The position numbers and the translations under genes are program-made. DNA of 64,000 nt from Siphonodentalium dalli (lineage: Eukaryota; Mollusca; Scaphopoda; Gadilida; Siphonodentaliidae): the NCBI GenBank assembly GCA_032622095.1, contig CP136062.1, positions 163,798,875 through 163,862,874 on the forward strand, written 5' to 3'. The notes below the pieces were generated by a model that worked only from the letters and a program-made list of their open reading frames with translations, did not search any database and was not told the origin of the DNA. Of this stretch, positions 22,394 through 33,772 are shown piece after piece (the first letter of the stretch is position 1; every line of letters begins with the position of its first letter).

Positions 22394-25300
22394 ATGTTGG
22401 GACATATATGGACCGTCCTGCATATGTACATGACTAATAAATAGCTGACTTAGGTTTTCACTGCACGATCTCAAATTTGGGGATCACCATTTCAAGGGCC
22501 CATCGTATAAAATGGGTAGGATCCTAATTCTCTGGATTCTGGAAATATAATAATGATGTTGGGACATAGCTGGACCCTCTGCACATGTACGTGACTTATA
22601 TATAGTTGAATTAGGTTTAAAATGTTTATGTACCTATATCTTTGGATTCTGGCATGTAATATGGATGTTGGGACATATGTGGACCGTCATGCACCTGTAC
22701 ATGACTCATATATAGTTGACTTAGGTATGAACTGCATGGGCTCAAATTTGTGGCTCACAATTTTAAAGACGCACCCACTGACACACCGTAGAAAATGGGT
22801 TGGGGCGTAAATCTTTGGATTCTGGGAATATAGTGTGGTTGTTGGGACATATGTGGACCATCCTCCATCTGTACATGACTCATATATAGTTGACTTAGGT
22901 TTCCACTGCACAGGCTCAAATTTGGGGTTCACCATTTTAAGGGCCCATCATAGAACATTGTTATGTGTCTATATCTTTGGATTCCGGGAATATTATAATG
23001 ATGTTGGGACATATATGGACTGTCCCGCATCTGTAAATGACTAATATATAGTTGATTTAGGTTCAAACTGCAAGGCTCAAATTTGGGGTTCACCATTTTG
23101 AGGGCCCATCATAGAAAAGTTGTTAGGAGCCTAAATCTTTGGATTCTGGCAATATGATAATGATGTTGGGACATATATGGACCGTGCTCCATCTGTACAA
23201 TATTCATAAATAGTTGACTTATGTTTAAACTGCATAGGTTCAAATTTGGTGTTCAGCATTTTAAGGGCCCATCATAGAAAAGGATCGGGGCCTCAATCTC
23301 TGGATTCTTGGAATATAATAATGATGTTGGGACATATAGGAACCGTGCTGCATCTGTACATGACTTATAAATATTATACTTAGGTTTAAACTGCACAGGT
23401 TCAAATTTTGGGCTCACCATTGTAAGGGCCAATCATAGAAAATGGGTAGGAGTCTAAATCTTTGGATTCTGTGAATATAATAAGGATGTGTTGGGACGTA
23501 TGTGGACCATCCTTTATCTGTACATGTTGGGACGTATGTGGACCATCCTTCATCTGTACATGATTCAGATATAGTTGACTTAGGTTTAAACTGCACGGGC
23601 TCAATTTTGGGATTTACCATTTTAAGGGCCCATTATAGAAAATGGGTAGGTGCCTAAATCTTTGGATTCTGAGAACATAATATGGATGTTGAGACGTATG
23701 TGGACCGTCCTGCGTCTGTACATGACTAATATATAGTTGATTTAGGTTTTCACTGCATGGGCTCCAATTTGTGGTTCACCATTATAAGGGTCCATCATAG
23801 AAAATGGGTAGGAGTATAAACCTCTGGATTCTGGGTCTACAATAATGACGTTAGGACTTATATGGACCGTCCTGCATCTGTACATGACTCAGAAATAGTT
23901 GACTTTTAAGGGCCCATCATAGAACAGTGTTATGTGCCTATATCTCTGAATTCTGGGAATAAAACATGGATGTTGGGAAGTATATGGACCATGCTGTGTC
24001 TGTATATGGCTCATATAAAGTTGATTTAGGTTTAAACTGTACAGGCTCAAATTTGGGGTTTAAAATTTAAAGGGCCCATCATATAAAATGGGTAGGAGCC
24101 TAAATCTCTGGATTCTGGGAATATCATAATGATGTTGGGACATATATGGACCGTGCTGCATCTGTACATGACTCATAAATAGTTGACTTAGGTTCAAACT
24201 TCACGGGCTCAAATTGGTGGTTCACCAGTTTAAATGTTAAGGGCCCATCATAGAGCCTAAATCTTTGGATTCTGTGAATATAATAAGAATGTTGGGACGT
24301 ATGTGGACCGTCCTGCATCTGTACATGGCGACGATATAGTTGATGTAGGTTTTCACTGTATGGGCTCCAATTTGGGGTTTACCATTTTACGGGCCCATCA
24401 TAGAAAATGGGTAGGAGTATACACCTCTGGATTCTGGGAATATAATAATGATGTTGGGACATATATGGACCGTCCTGCATATGTACATGACTCATAAATA
24501 GCTGACTTAGGTTTTCACTGCACGAGCTCAAAGTTGGGGATCGCCATTTCAAGGGCCCATCGTATAAAATGGGTAGGATCCTAATTCTCTGGATTCTGGG
24601 GATCACCATTTTAAGGGCCCGTTATAGAAAATGGGTAGGTGCCTAAATCTTTGGATTCTGATAATATAATATGGATGTTGAGACGTATGTGGACCGTCCT
24701 GCGTCTGTACATGACTAATATATAGTTGATTTAGGTTTTCACTGCACGGGCTCCAATTTGTGGTTCACCATTATAAGGGTCCATCATAGAAAATGGGTAG
24801 GAGTATAAACCTCTGGATTTTGGGTCGGTAATAATGACATTAGGACTTATATGGATCGTCCTGCGTCTGTACATGACTCAGAAATAATTGACTTTAAGGG
24901 CCCTTCATAGAACAGTGTTATGTGCCTATATATCTGAATTCTGGGAATACAATATGGATGTTGGGACGTATATGGACCGTGCTGTGTCTGTATAATGCTC
25001 ATATAAAGTTGATTTAGGTTTAAACTGTACGGGCTCAAATTTGGGGTTTACCATTTTAAGGGTCCATCATAGAAAATGCGTAGGAGGATAAACCTCTGGA
25101 TTCTGGGATTGTAATAATGACGTTAGGACTTATATGGATCGTCCTGCGTCTGTACCTGACTCAGAAATAGTTGACTTTTAAGGGCCCTTCATAGAACAGT
25201 GTTATGTGCCTATATATCTGAATTCTGGGAATACAATATGGATGTTGGGACGTATATGTACCGTGCTGTGTCTGTATAATGCTCATATAAAGTTGATTTA

Positions 25301-28028
25301 GGTTTAAACTGTACGGTCTCAAATTTGGGGTTCACCATTTTAAGGTCCCATCATATAAAATGGGTAGGAGCCCAGATCTCTGGATTCTGGGAATATCATA
25401 ATTATGTTGGGACATATATGGGCCGTGCTGCATCTGTACATGGCTCATAAATAGTTGACTTAGGTTCAAACTTCACAGGCTCAAATTGGTGGTTCACCAT
25501 TTAAAATTTTATGGGCCCATCATAGAAAAGGGATTAGAGTCTAAATCTTTGGATTCTGTGAATATAATAATAACGTTGTCACATATGTGGATCGTCCTTC
25601 ATCTGTACATGACTCAGATATAGTTGACTTAGGTTTAAACTGCACGGGCTCAATTTTGGGGTTCACCATTTTAAGGGCCCATTACAGAAAATGGGTAGGT
25701 GCCTAAATTTTTGGATTCTGAGAATATAATATGGATGTTGGGACGTATGTGGACCATCCTGCATCTGTACATGACTAATATATAGTTGATTTAGATTTCC
25801 ACTGCACCGGCTCCAATTTGTGATTCACCATTTTAAGGGCCCATCATAGAAAATGGGTAGGAGTATAACCTCTGGATTCTGGGTCTATAATAAGGACTTT
25901 ATATGGATGGTCCTGTATCTGTACATGACTCAGAAATAGTTGTCTTAGGTTCAAACTGCAAGGGCTCAAATTTGGGGTTCACCATTTTAAGGGGCCATCA
26001 TAGAACATTGTTATGTGCCTATATCTCTTGATTATGGGAATATGATATGGATGTTGGGACGTATATGGACCGATCTGTGTCTGTATATGCCTCATATCAA
26101 GTTGATTTAGGTTTAAACTGTACCGGCTAAAATTTGGGGTTCACCAATTTTAAGGGCCCATCATATGAAATGGGTAAGAGCCTAAATCTCTGGATTATGG
26201 GAATATAATTATGATGTTGGGACATATATGGACCGTGCTGCATATGTACATGACTCATAAATAGTTGACTTAGGTTTAAACTGCACAGGCTCAATATTTT
26301 GGCGTTCACCATTTAAAGGGCCCATCATAGAAAATGGGTAGGAGTATAAACCTCTGGATTCTGGGGATATAATAATGACGTTAGGACTTATATGGATCGT
26401 CCTGCGTCTGTACATGACTCAGAAATAGTTTACTTAGGTTTAAACTGCAAGGGCTCAAATTTGGATTTCACCATTTTAAGGGCCCATCATAGAACATTGT
26501 TATGGATCGTCCTGTATCTGTACATGATTCAGAAATAGTTGTCTTAGGTTCAAACTGCAAGGGCTCAAATTTGGGGTTCACCATTTTAAGGGCCCATCAT
26601 AGAACATTGTAATGTGCCTATATATCTTGATTATGGCAATATAATATGGATGTTGGGACGTATATGGACCGACCTTTGTCTGTATATGCCTCATATCAAG
26701 TTGATTTAGGTTTAAACTGTACCGGCTAAAATTTGGGGTTCACCAATTTAAGGGCCCATCATATGAAATGTGTAGGAGCCTAAATCTCTGGATTATGGGA
26801 ATATAATTATGATGTTGGGACATATATGGACCGTGTTGCATATGTACATGACTCATAAATAGTTGACTTAGGTTTAAACTGCACGGGCTCAATATTTTGG
26901 CGTTCACCATTTAAAGGGCCCTTCATAGAAAATGGGTAGGAGTATAAACCTCTGGATTCTGGGGATATAATAATGACGTTAGGACTTATATGGATCGTCC
27001 TGCGTCTGTACATGACTCAGAAATAGTTTACTTAGGTTTAAACTGCAAGGGCTCAAATTTGGATTTCACCATTTTAAGGGCCCATCATAGAACATTGTTA
27101 TGTGCCTATATCTCTGGATTCTGGGAATATACTATGGATGTTGGGACGTATATGGACCGTCCTGTCTCGGTGTATGGCTCATCTAAAGTTGATTTAGGTT
27201 TAAACTGTACGGGCTAAAATTTGGGGTTCACCATTTTAAGGGCCCATCATATAAAATGGGTAGGAGCCTAAATCTCTGGATTCTGGGATATAATAATGAT
27301 GTTGAGACATATATGGACCGTGCTGCATCTGTAAATGACTCATAAATAGTTGACTTAGGTTTAAACTTCACAGGCTCAAATTTGGGGTTCACCATTTTAA
27401 GGGCCCATCATAGAAAAGGGGTAGGAGCCTAAATCTTTGAATTCTGTGAATATAATAATGAGGTTGTGATATATGTGGATCGTCCTTTATCTGTACATGA
27501 CTCAGATATAGTTGACTTAGGTTTAAACTGCATGGACTCAATGTTTTGGGGTTCACCATTTAAAGGGCCCATCATAGAAAATGTTCAGGTGCCTAAATCT
27601 TTGGATTCTTGGAATATAATATGGATGTTGGGACGTATGTGGACCGTCCTGCATCTGTACATGACTAATATATAGTTGGTTTAGGTTTTCACTGCACGGG
27701 CTCCAATTTGGGGTTCACCATTTTAAGGGCCCATCATAGTAAATGGGTAGGAGTATAAACCTCTGGATTCTGGGAATATACTAATGACGTTGGGACTTAT
27801 GCGGATCGTCCTAATAATAATACGTTTATTCTCTTATCCTGCATCAGTACATGACTAAGAAATAGTTGACTTAGGTTTAAACTGCACGGCTCAAATTTGG
27901 GGTTCACCATTTTAAGGGCCCATCATAGAAAAGGGGTAGGAGCATAAGTCTTTGGATTCTGGGAATATAATACTGATGTTGGGACATATATGGATCATCC
28001 TTCATCTGTACATGACTCAGATATAATT

Positions 28029-28400
28029 GTCCCATGTTTCCCAAATAAGAACTGCTTCAAAACTTATTCTGTCTGTCTGTCCCAGACCTTTCTACTTGGA
28101 CAGGAAATATCAAAGATAAATATTATTTTTAATACGAAAACATTAGAAATGTGTTTGTCTCAGTCTGTACAAATCATAGCAGTTTGTCCCATGGTTCCCA
28201 AATAAGATCCGCTTCAAAATTATTTTGTCTCGGTCTGTCCCAGACCTTTCTATTGGGACAGGAAATATCAAATATAAATAATATATTTAATATGATAACA
28301 TTAGAAATGTGTTTTTCTCGGTCTGTACCAGTCATATCAGTTTGTCCCATAGTTCCCAAATACGATCCGCTTCAAAAATAATTCTGTATATAAATATAAA
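28029..28400 (+). repeat. ~157-bp tandem repeat, about 2.4 units
   Basis: TTGTCCCATGTTTCCCAAATA at about 28027 recurs as TTGTCCCATGGTTCCCAAATA near 28185 and TTGTCCCATAGTTCCCAAATA near 28341. CGCTTCAAAA, TCTGTCCCAGACCTTTCTA and GGGACAGGAAATATCAAA words lie in each unit. The layout echoes the next satellite (CTGTATCAAGGG, CTACTGGGAC), so the two may share an origin. Confidence 0.85.
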
Positions 28401-28419
28401 AGATAAATAATAATTTTAA

Positions 28420-29100
28420 TATGAAAACAGTAGATTCCTTAAACTTTTGTAACGCTTGTATCGATCTGTATCAAGGGTTTCTACTGGGACACAGATAACG
28501 ATGAGAAATAAAATCACCTCTATAAGATTCTGTAACGCTTGTATCGCTCTGTATCAAGGGTTACTACTGGGACGCATATAATCACTAGAAATAAAAACGA
28601 TTCCTTAAACTTCTGTAACGCTTGTATCGCTCTGTATTAAGGGTTACTACTGGGACGCAGATAATCACTAGAAATTAAAACAATTTCTTCAACTTCTGAA
28701 ACGCGTGTATTGCTCTGTATCAAGGGTTACTACTGGGACGCAGATAATCAAAAGAAATAAAATCGATTCCTTAAACTGCTGTAACACTGGTATTGCTCTG
28801 TATCAAGGGTTACTACTGGGACGCAGATGATCAGAAGAAATAAAATCGATTCCTTAAACTGCTATAACGTTTGTATCGCTCTGTATCAAGGGTTACTACT
28901 GGGATGCACATAATCGTTAGAAATAAAATCGATTCCTTAAACTGCTGTGTAACGCTTGTATCACTCTGTATCAAGGGTTACTACCGGGGCGCAGATAATC
29001 ACTAGAAATAAAATCGATTCCGTAAACTGCTGTAACGCTTGTATCGCTCTGTATCAAGTGTTACTATACTGGGACGCAGATAATCACTAGAAATAACATA
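28420..29100 (+). repeat. ~83-bp satellite, plus block (about 8 units)
   Basis: Unit words are AACGCTTGTATCGCTCTGTA, TCAAGGGTTACTACTGGGAC, GCAGATAATCACTAGAAATA and CGATTCCTTAAACT, spaced 82-84 bp. Confidence 0.93.
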
Positions 29101-29149
29101 TATGGCAAGAAACGTGAGCAAACAGTTAATGGGGTGTGTTTTTGTCCCA

Positions 29150-30260
29150 TGTAGAATGCCTTGATACAGAGCGGGGGACAAGCGTTACAAAAGCTGATAA
29201 AAGACATTTTTATTTTTCATCGTTATCTGTGTCTCAGTAGTAACCCTTGATACAGAGTGATACAAGCTCTACAGAATTTTAAGGAATCGATTTTATTTCT
29301 AGTGATTATCTGCGTCCCAGTAGTAACGCTGATGGGGTCACTCTCACCAAAAAAAAGTGCTGAACGGTACACATGATTTGAAAATATGCTGAAGGGTACA
29401 CAGGGTTTGAAATGTTCTAAATGACGTTTAGTTTTCGTATCTGCCATGATTTCTGTTAGAGAATAATTGTTTACGTTCCAATGAACATTAAAGTGAACTG
29501 AAAACAAACTGCTCATGAGCGCCAGACATTCAGAAACACAGTTTAAGTAACGGTGTTAGTGGCGATCACAAACCGTGTGCACCCTTCAACACATTTTCAA
29601 ACCCTGTGTACCCTTCAGCACTTTTGTTTGGTGAGAGTGACCCTTTCAGCAGTAGTAACCCTTGATACAGAGCGATACAAGCGTTACAAAATCTTATAGA
29701 GGTGATTTATTTCTAGTGATTATCTGCATCCCAGTAGTAACCCTTGATCCAGAGCGATATAAGCGTTACAGAATCTTATAGAGGTGATTTTATTTCTCAT
29801 CGTTATCTGCGTCCCAGTAGTAACCCTTGATGCAGAGCCATACAAGCGTTACAGTAGTTTAAGGAATCGTTGTTATTTCTAGTGATTATCTAAGTCCCAG
29901 TAGTAACCCTTGGTACAGAGCGATACAAGCTTTACAGAATATTATAGAGGTGATTTTATTTATCATTATTATCTGCGTCCCAGTAGTAACCCTTGATACA
30001 GAGCGATACAAGCGTTACAGCAGCTAAAGAATCGTTTTAATTTCTCATCGTTATCTGCGTCCCAGTAGTAACCCTGGGGGAAAGAGCGATACAAGCGTTA
30101 CAGCAGTTTAAGGAATCGTTTTTATTTCTCATCTGTATCTGCGTCCCAGTAGTAACCATTGGGACAAAGCGATAAAAGCGTACCAGAAGTTTAAGGAATC
30201 GTTTTATTTCTGGTGATTATTATTTCTCATCGTTATCTATGTCCCATTAGTAACCCTTAA
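29150..30260 (-). repeat. ~83-bp satellite, minus block (about 9 units)
   Basis: Same unit reversed: CCCAGTAGTAACCCTTGATA, CAGAGCGATACAAGCGTTAC, TTTATTTCTAGTGATTATCT. Interrupted at 29328-29650 by a transposon. The two opposed blocks meet around a ~60-bp unique spacer at about 29100-29150, and the last units near 30.2 kb decay. Confidence 0.93.
29328..29650. mobile_element. 323-bp MITE with long inverted repeats and 9-bp target duplication
   Basis: Left end GCTGATGGGGTCACTCTCAC; right end, minus strand, GCTGAAAGGGTCACTCTCAC. The similarity continues inward for about 80 bp with repeated GCTGAAGGGTACACA words. AGTAGTAAC flanks it exactly on both sides (29319-29327 and 29651-29659), and neighbouring satellite units show the empty site. 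Long inverted repeats with a 9-bp duplication fit the Mutator-like group. No ORF of note. Confidence 0.93.
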
Positions 30261-30692
30261 TTGTGATAGGGTTACTACTAGGACGAAAAGTTTGTCAATT
30301 ATGTCAATTTATTTGTATGTGTTGAATGTTGTGTTCGAAAATTAAATATTGTTTACACTAATTGTGACAGAGCGGGACAAACGATACAGCAAATCTTATC
30401 GTTATCTGCGTCTATCTATCTTAATAAAAACCCAATTTGTGTTAGTTTCTTTCTTTCTTGTATCTGGTCGGTGAAATTGAAACACGTGGATAATTTGACC
30501 CATATAGAGTGTCGAGAGATGGAAGCCCATGAAAATATGTTGGAAATCGGTACAAATAAGTCATCTCAGCAGGTCTGGAGATTGCATTGGGATAGGCGCA
30601 TATTTCCTCAGATGACTTAAAGGGACTAATAAATTATGAGCAATAAAGAGCGTTTATTATAAATTATTATTATTATATTAGTATATATTATA
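30261..30692. other. Satellite edge and unassigned AT-rich sequence
   Basis: A few eroded satellite words reach about 30420 (GGGACAAACGATACAGC, CGTTATCTGCGTC). The rest to 30692 is unassigned and ends in AT-rich TATTAT words. ATAAAGAGCGTTTAT near 30643 recurs near 40.4 kb. Confidence 0.5.
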
Positions 30693-30868
30693 TTATACTA
30701 GCAGGTTAGCCCGCCACTGGCGTGCTTGGTCAGAAACATGACAATGTTTTATGTTTTGTTTGTGTTTTTCAATGAGTTAATATTGGGTTTTTCAATATTT
30801 TACCCGATTTGACCTTGAATTGATCATTTTCAAGGTCAAGGTCATGTCGGGGTCACAATATATAATTT

Positions 30869-31288
30869 GTGGGTACCCGTTTGAAGGTTAAGACTGACCC
30901 GATGAAAAATTCCCCCGTTCCTAGGAACGACAGACATAAGAATGTTTCACACAATGCGACGTCAACGATCCCCGTGTGTTTTTACACTTATATACGAAGT
31001 TTGAGATCACCTAGGGCGGAAAAACTTATCCGATCCGCGTTCTTAGGAACAGAGCAGGCTCTGCGTTCGTTGGAACACAACACGCTCATGTCTATACACG
31101 CCCAGACCCAGAAGAGGTATGATTTTTTTAACCTGTCCGTGGCCATTGAGCAGCCCCTGACAGAGGTTGTCCACCCTTACGAGATGGTCAATAGTCCCCG
31201 CAAAGTTAATCCCGTCGTGAACCCCATCCTCGCAAAGAGCGGACAGTCAATTAATCCCGTCGTGAACGCCATCACCAACGCGACGTAA
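30869..31288 (+). CDS. Orphan ORF, possibly captured sequence
   Basis: 139 residues. The first ~48 lie in repeat DNA, so the coding-like part probably starts near 31015. That part reads AEKLIRSAFLGTEQALRSLE, then a helix-friendly stretch with AQTQKRYDFFNLSV, and ends with the duplicated motif NPVVNPI / NPVVNAI before a stop. Base composition is visibly GC-richer than the flanks. I do not recognise a family. It could be a captured host exon, a piece of a larger mobile element, or an old viral fragment. No function is proposed. Confidence 0.35.
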   Translation: MGTRLKVKTDPMKNSPVPRNDRHKNVSHNATSTIPVCFYTYIRSLRSPRAEKLIRSAFLGTEQALRSLEHNTLMSIHAQTQKRYDFFNLSVAIEQPLTEVVHPYEMVNSPRKVNPVVNPILAKSGQSINPVVNAITNAT

Positions 31289-31765
31289 TTTTGTTTGGTA
31301 TCATGTGTTGCGTTCTTAAAATAGGAAAGCACTTGTTCCCGTATACGTTTGCATAAATACGAAATTATGAGTGTTGGTTTGTAACCGGGATTTCTGAGAA
31401 GCATTATGCCTATAACTACCCCCTAATTGTCATACATACTATAACAATGATGTTGTAAGAGTACTATGGCATCCAATAAATCTTCCTGCATAGGAAACCA
31501 CTCAATGTTCCCATATATCTCTCTGCAGTTGCTAATAACGTTGAATGGTAAACAGACGCTCTTTATAGCGATGCGTCAAAAACAAACGCTCATTAAATAA
31601 TCATTTGATTAACCCACGCCGTGACTTTGCGGTGATTTGGGAGTGGATAAAGGGTGCTCAGAGCTTCTCCAAAACGCGACAACTACGGTGTTCGTGGGTT
31701 TTTACCCTTAGATGGGAAGTTTGAACTCAATCGAGCCAGCCGTTTTCGATTCTATAAAGTACATT

Positions 31766-31797
<32 letters not shown>
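31766..31797. repeat. (TA)n microsatellite
   Basis: Uninterrupted TA dinucleotides at the 3' edge of the dispersed repeat. Confidence 0.95.
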
Positions 31798-31798
<1 letters not shown>

Positions 31799-31800
31799 GG

Positions 31801-32279
31801 AAGTCTCAAAATATATAGTATAGATTTGTTATATGAATTATTTGAGGAAATGAATTGGCAATTACCAATAATCAACTCATGCAGAGGGCTTAACAGATTT
31901 TCTTCTCCGATAAATTTATCTAATTGTATTTAATTACAAGCTGTAATGAGTAATACAAATTACTCAATTGCGCCTAGGACATTGTACCTTCTCATGGCTA
32001 TCTATTTTGAGGCGTCTAACTACTTAATGTTTTGTAGTTTGTAACTTTATGACGCTAAATTTGGCTGCTACAGCGAAAATTGGAAACATATTTTTCTAAC
32101 GGTTTTTGAAAAATTGTATTTAATTAGAGGACCTCTTCTGCCACGTCTTCTCTACCTCAAATCTACTCCATATTTATTCCTAAGGACTAATATTGTTACG
32201 ACTCTACATTCTCTTGGTCTGTTCTGTATTTATGCTATACTAACATATACTAAATACTAAGTCAAAATATCAGCCTCAG
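31801..32279. other. Unassigned AT-rich sequence
   Basis: No supported feature. Confidence 0.5.
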
Positions 32280-32609
32280 GATTGTCACCGTCAATAGTGT
32301 CAGACAAGTCACAGTATCAAGGCACAGCGTCATTGACCAGTTGCAACTTACGGATGAGTCCACCGTCATTTAGGATGATAACACGTGGTCAAGATAAACA
32401 GGCTAAAATGAATCGGAATCAGAATCGGAAATACACAATTAAAAGGTGGATCCCAGTATACACTTCAATTGAGTACAGGTGTTTATGAAATATTTAAGAA
32501 AGCAATAAAATCATCTATAGACTCCTCAGCTACTCATAGCGCTAGTGGTGGATGAGTTGGTCAAGGTATTCAAGAAAAAAGCCCTAAGAAATATAAAGAT
32601 AGAAGACCA

Positions 32610-33746
32610 GTGTATACCATCAATTTATATAATACCACCTCAACTACATTGGTCAATGGAAGAGAAGCAGTATCAACATTCTACAATGAGCATCTGCCTA
32701 TAATTGAGTATGAAGTGTTTGAAAATGCTCAAATCGACTCTATTGATGATATGTTCCATGACATATTGTCTTCATCTATAGAAGATGTATACTGCAAATC
32801 TAATAAAGGCTTGCCTAAGAGTTCACAGCTTGTTATTCCACCTGTTTGTGTTTCAAATTCATCAAAAGAAACGAAGCTCTTATCTCCGGTACAACTAGCA
32901 ACTCATCCTCAGGAAATCCACATTGTTGATATGAACTCATCTGATGAATCATCTCTACATGTATATCAGAATGCTGTCTCTGCTCCGATAGGTTTAATTG
33001 AGGTTCTTTGTCAACTCTGCAAAAACCCATCTGATGAACAATCCGTGCTTTGTGATCAATGTTAAGACTGGTTCCACTACAGCTGTCTAAAAATGGATGA
33101 TTCAACCATCAAATTGTATGAAGACACAGACTTATTGCTCATCTGTCCAACATGCATTATTCTCAATGATTGCCATGATAAGAAATTCCTGCAAAAATCC
33201 CAAAACAATTCAACACCTAAATCTACCATCAACATCAATGAACAGAAGATACACCAAGTTTCATCCACATTGACTGATAATGACCATGATCGTAGCCAAT
33301 TTGAAGAATGTAGAAAGTCTCAAGAATTCGGTAAAACAGTTGATTCTACTAGAGCCAGAAGACCAAACACCAATAGCTCCAGAATAAAGGTGCTTAAATC
33401 TTCATCTACCCAAACAGATGTAAACGTTAACCAACTGACTGAAGTGAACAATCGTTTGAAAAGTCTAAGAAAATGGGAAACGGTGCTTAGACAGAAAGAG
33501 AACAAGATTGATCAAATGGAACAAGAGCTGTCTGAACAAGCTAAGCAAATGGCACCCCAGAAGGCAGAGATAATAAAACTTGAAAACAGGATAAATGAGT
33601 TCACAAATACAAACCACATCATGAGAGTGAAATCTGCTTCAAGTTCAACTGCAGAGTCCACAACAAGGTTTGAAGTAAAAGAAAAACATGACAACGCATG
33701 CACAACTCCACCTGGCTTTGAACACCTTGATAGACTATATCTATAA
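32610..33746 (+). pseudogene. LINE B ORF1 with PHD-type zinc finger
   Basis: One frame spans two open pieces broken by a single TAA at 33063-33065. The N-terminal region begins YTINLYNTTSTTLVNGRE. A PHD-like finger straddles the stop: CQLCKNPSDEQSVLCDQC before it, DWFHYSCL and LLICPTC after it, giving the C-x2-C, C-x2-C, H-x2-C, C-x2-C order. A Lys/Glu/Gln-rich probable coiled coil follows (about 33450-33610). LINE ORF1 proteins of this kind are thought to bind RNA or chromatin. One point mutation would account for the stop. Readable frame extends upstream of the first Met to about 32553, so the true start is uncertain. Confidence 0.75.
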
Positions 33747-33772
33747 TTAGACTCTCACAAGATATTATACAA

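Larger units (their letters stand above)
19540..24610 (+). repeat. Higher-order repeat of about 1.9-2.1 kb in the satellite
   Basis: The marker ATCACCATTTCAAGGGCCCA with GGTAGGATCCTAATTCTCTG occurs at about 19692, 22484 and (partly) 24540. The marker AGAACAGTGTTATGTGCCTA occurs at about 20910, 23916 and twice after 24.9 kb. After subtracting the 926-bp insertion the spacing is about 12-13 monomers. Shorter multimers follow: ~280 bp near 24.85-25.4 kb and ~600 bp near 26.1-27.0 kb. Confidence 0.8.
17296..28026 (+). repeat. ~160-bp satellite, plus-oriented block (about 60 units)
   Basis: Each unit reads roughly TTCACCATTTTAAGGGCCCA, AAATCTTTGGATTCTGGGAA, ATGTTGGGACATATATGG, CTGCATCTGTACATGACTCA, TAGTTGACTTAGGTTTAAAC and GGCTCAAATTTGGGG. 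Block orientation flips at about 17291-17320, where CTTAAAATGGTGAAC and GTTCACCATTTTAAG face each other across ~30 bp. A 926-bp transposon interrupts the block at 21468-22393. Multi-unit duplications are visible from 19.5 kb on. A short unrelated AT-rich piece sits near 27812-27838. Confidence 0.96.
30693..31800 (+). mobile_element. Dispersed repeat beginning ACTAGCAGG, AT-microsatellite end
   Basis: Starts ACTAGCAGGTTAGCCCGCC. GACCTTGAATTGATCATTTT and AAGGTCAAGGTCA near 30812-30845 match the minus strand of the 238-bp insertion at 48540-48777. A late block, GTGGGTTTTTACCCTTAGAT and GAAGTTTGAACTCAATCGAG near 31695-31730, repeats a block near 30977-31008 (TTTTTACACTTATATACGAA, GTTTGAGATCAC). 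It ends in (TA)n at 31766-31797. The family is common-looking, but I cannot name it with confidence. The middle (about 31012-31560) has unrelated, GC-richer sequence with an ORF. Confidence 0.55.

Noticed and set aside
15062-27675. Numerous related 60-110-residue ORFs in the satellite
   Set aside because: They follow the monomer period on both strands and lack independent coding evidence, so they are listed only as a question under findings.
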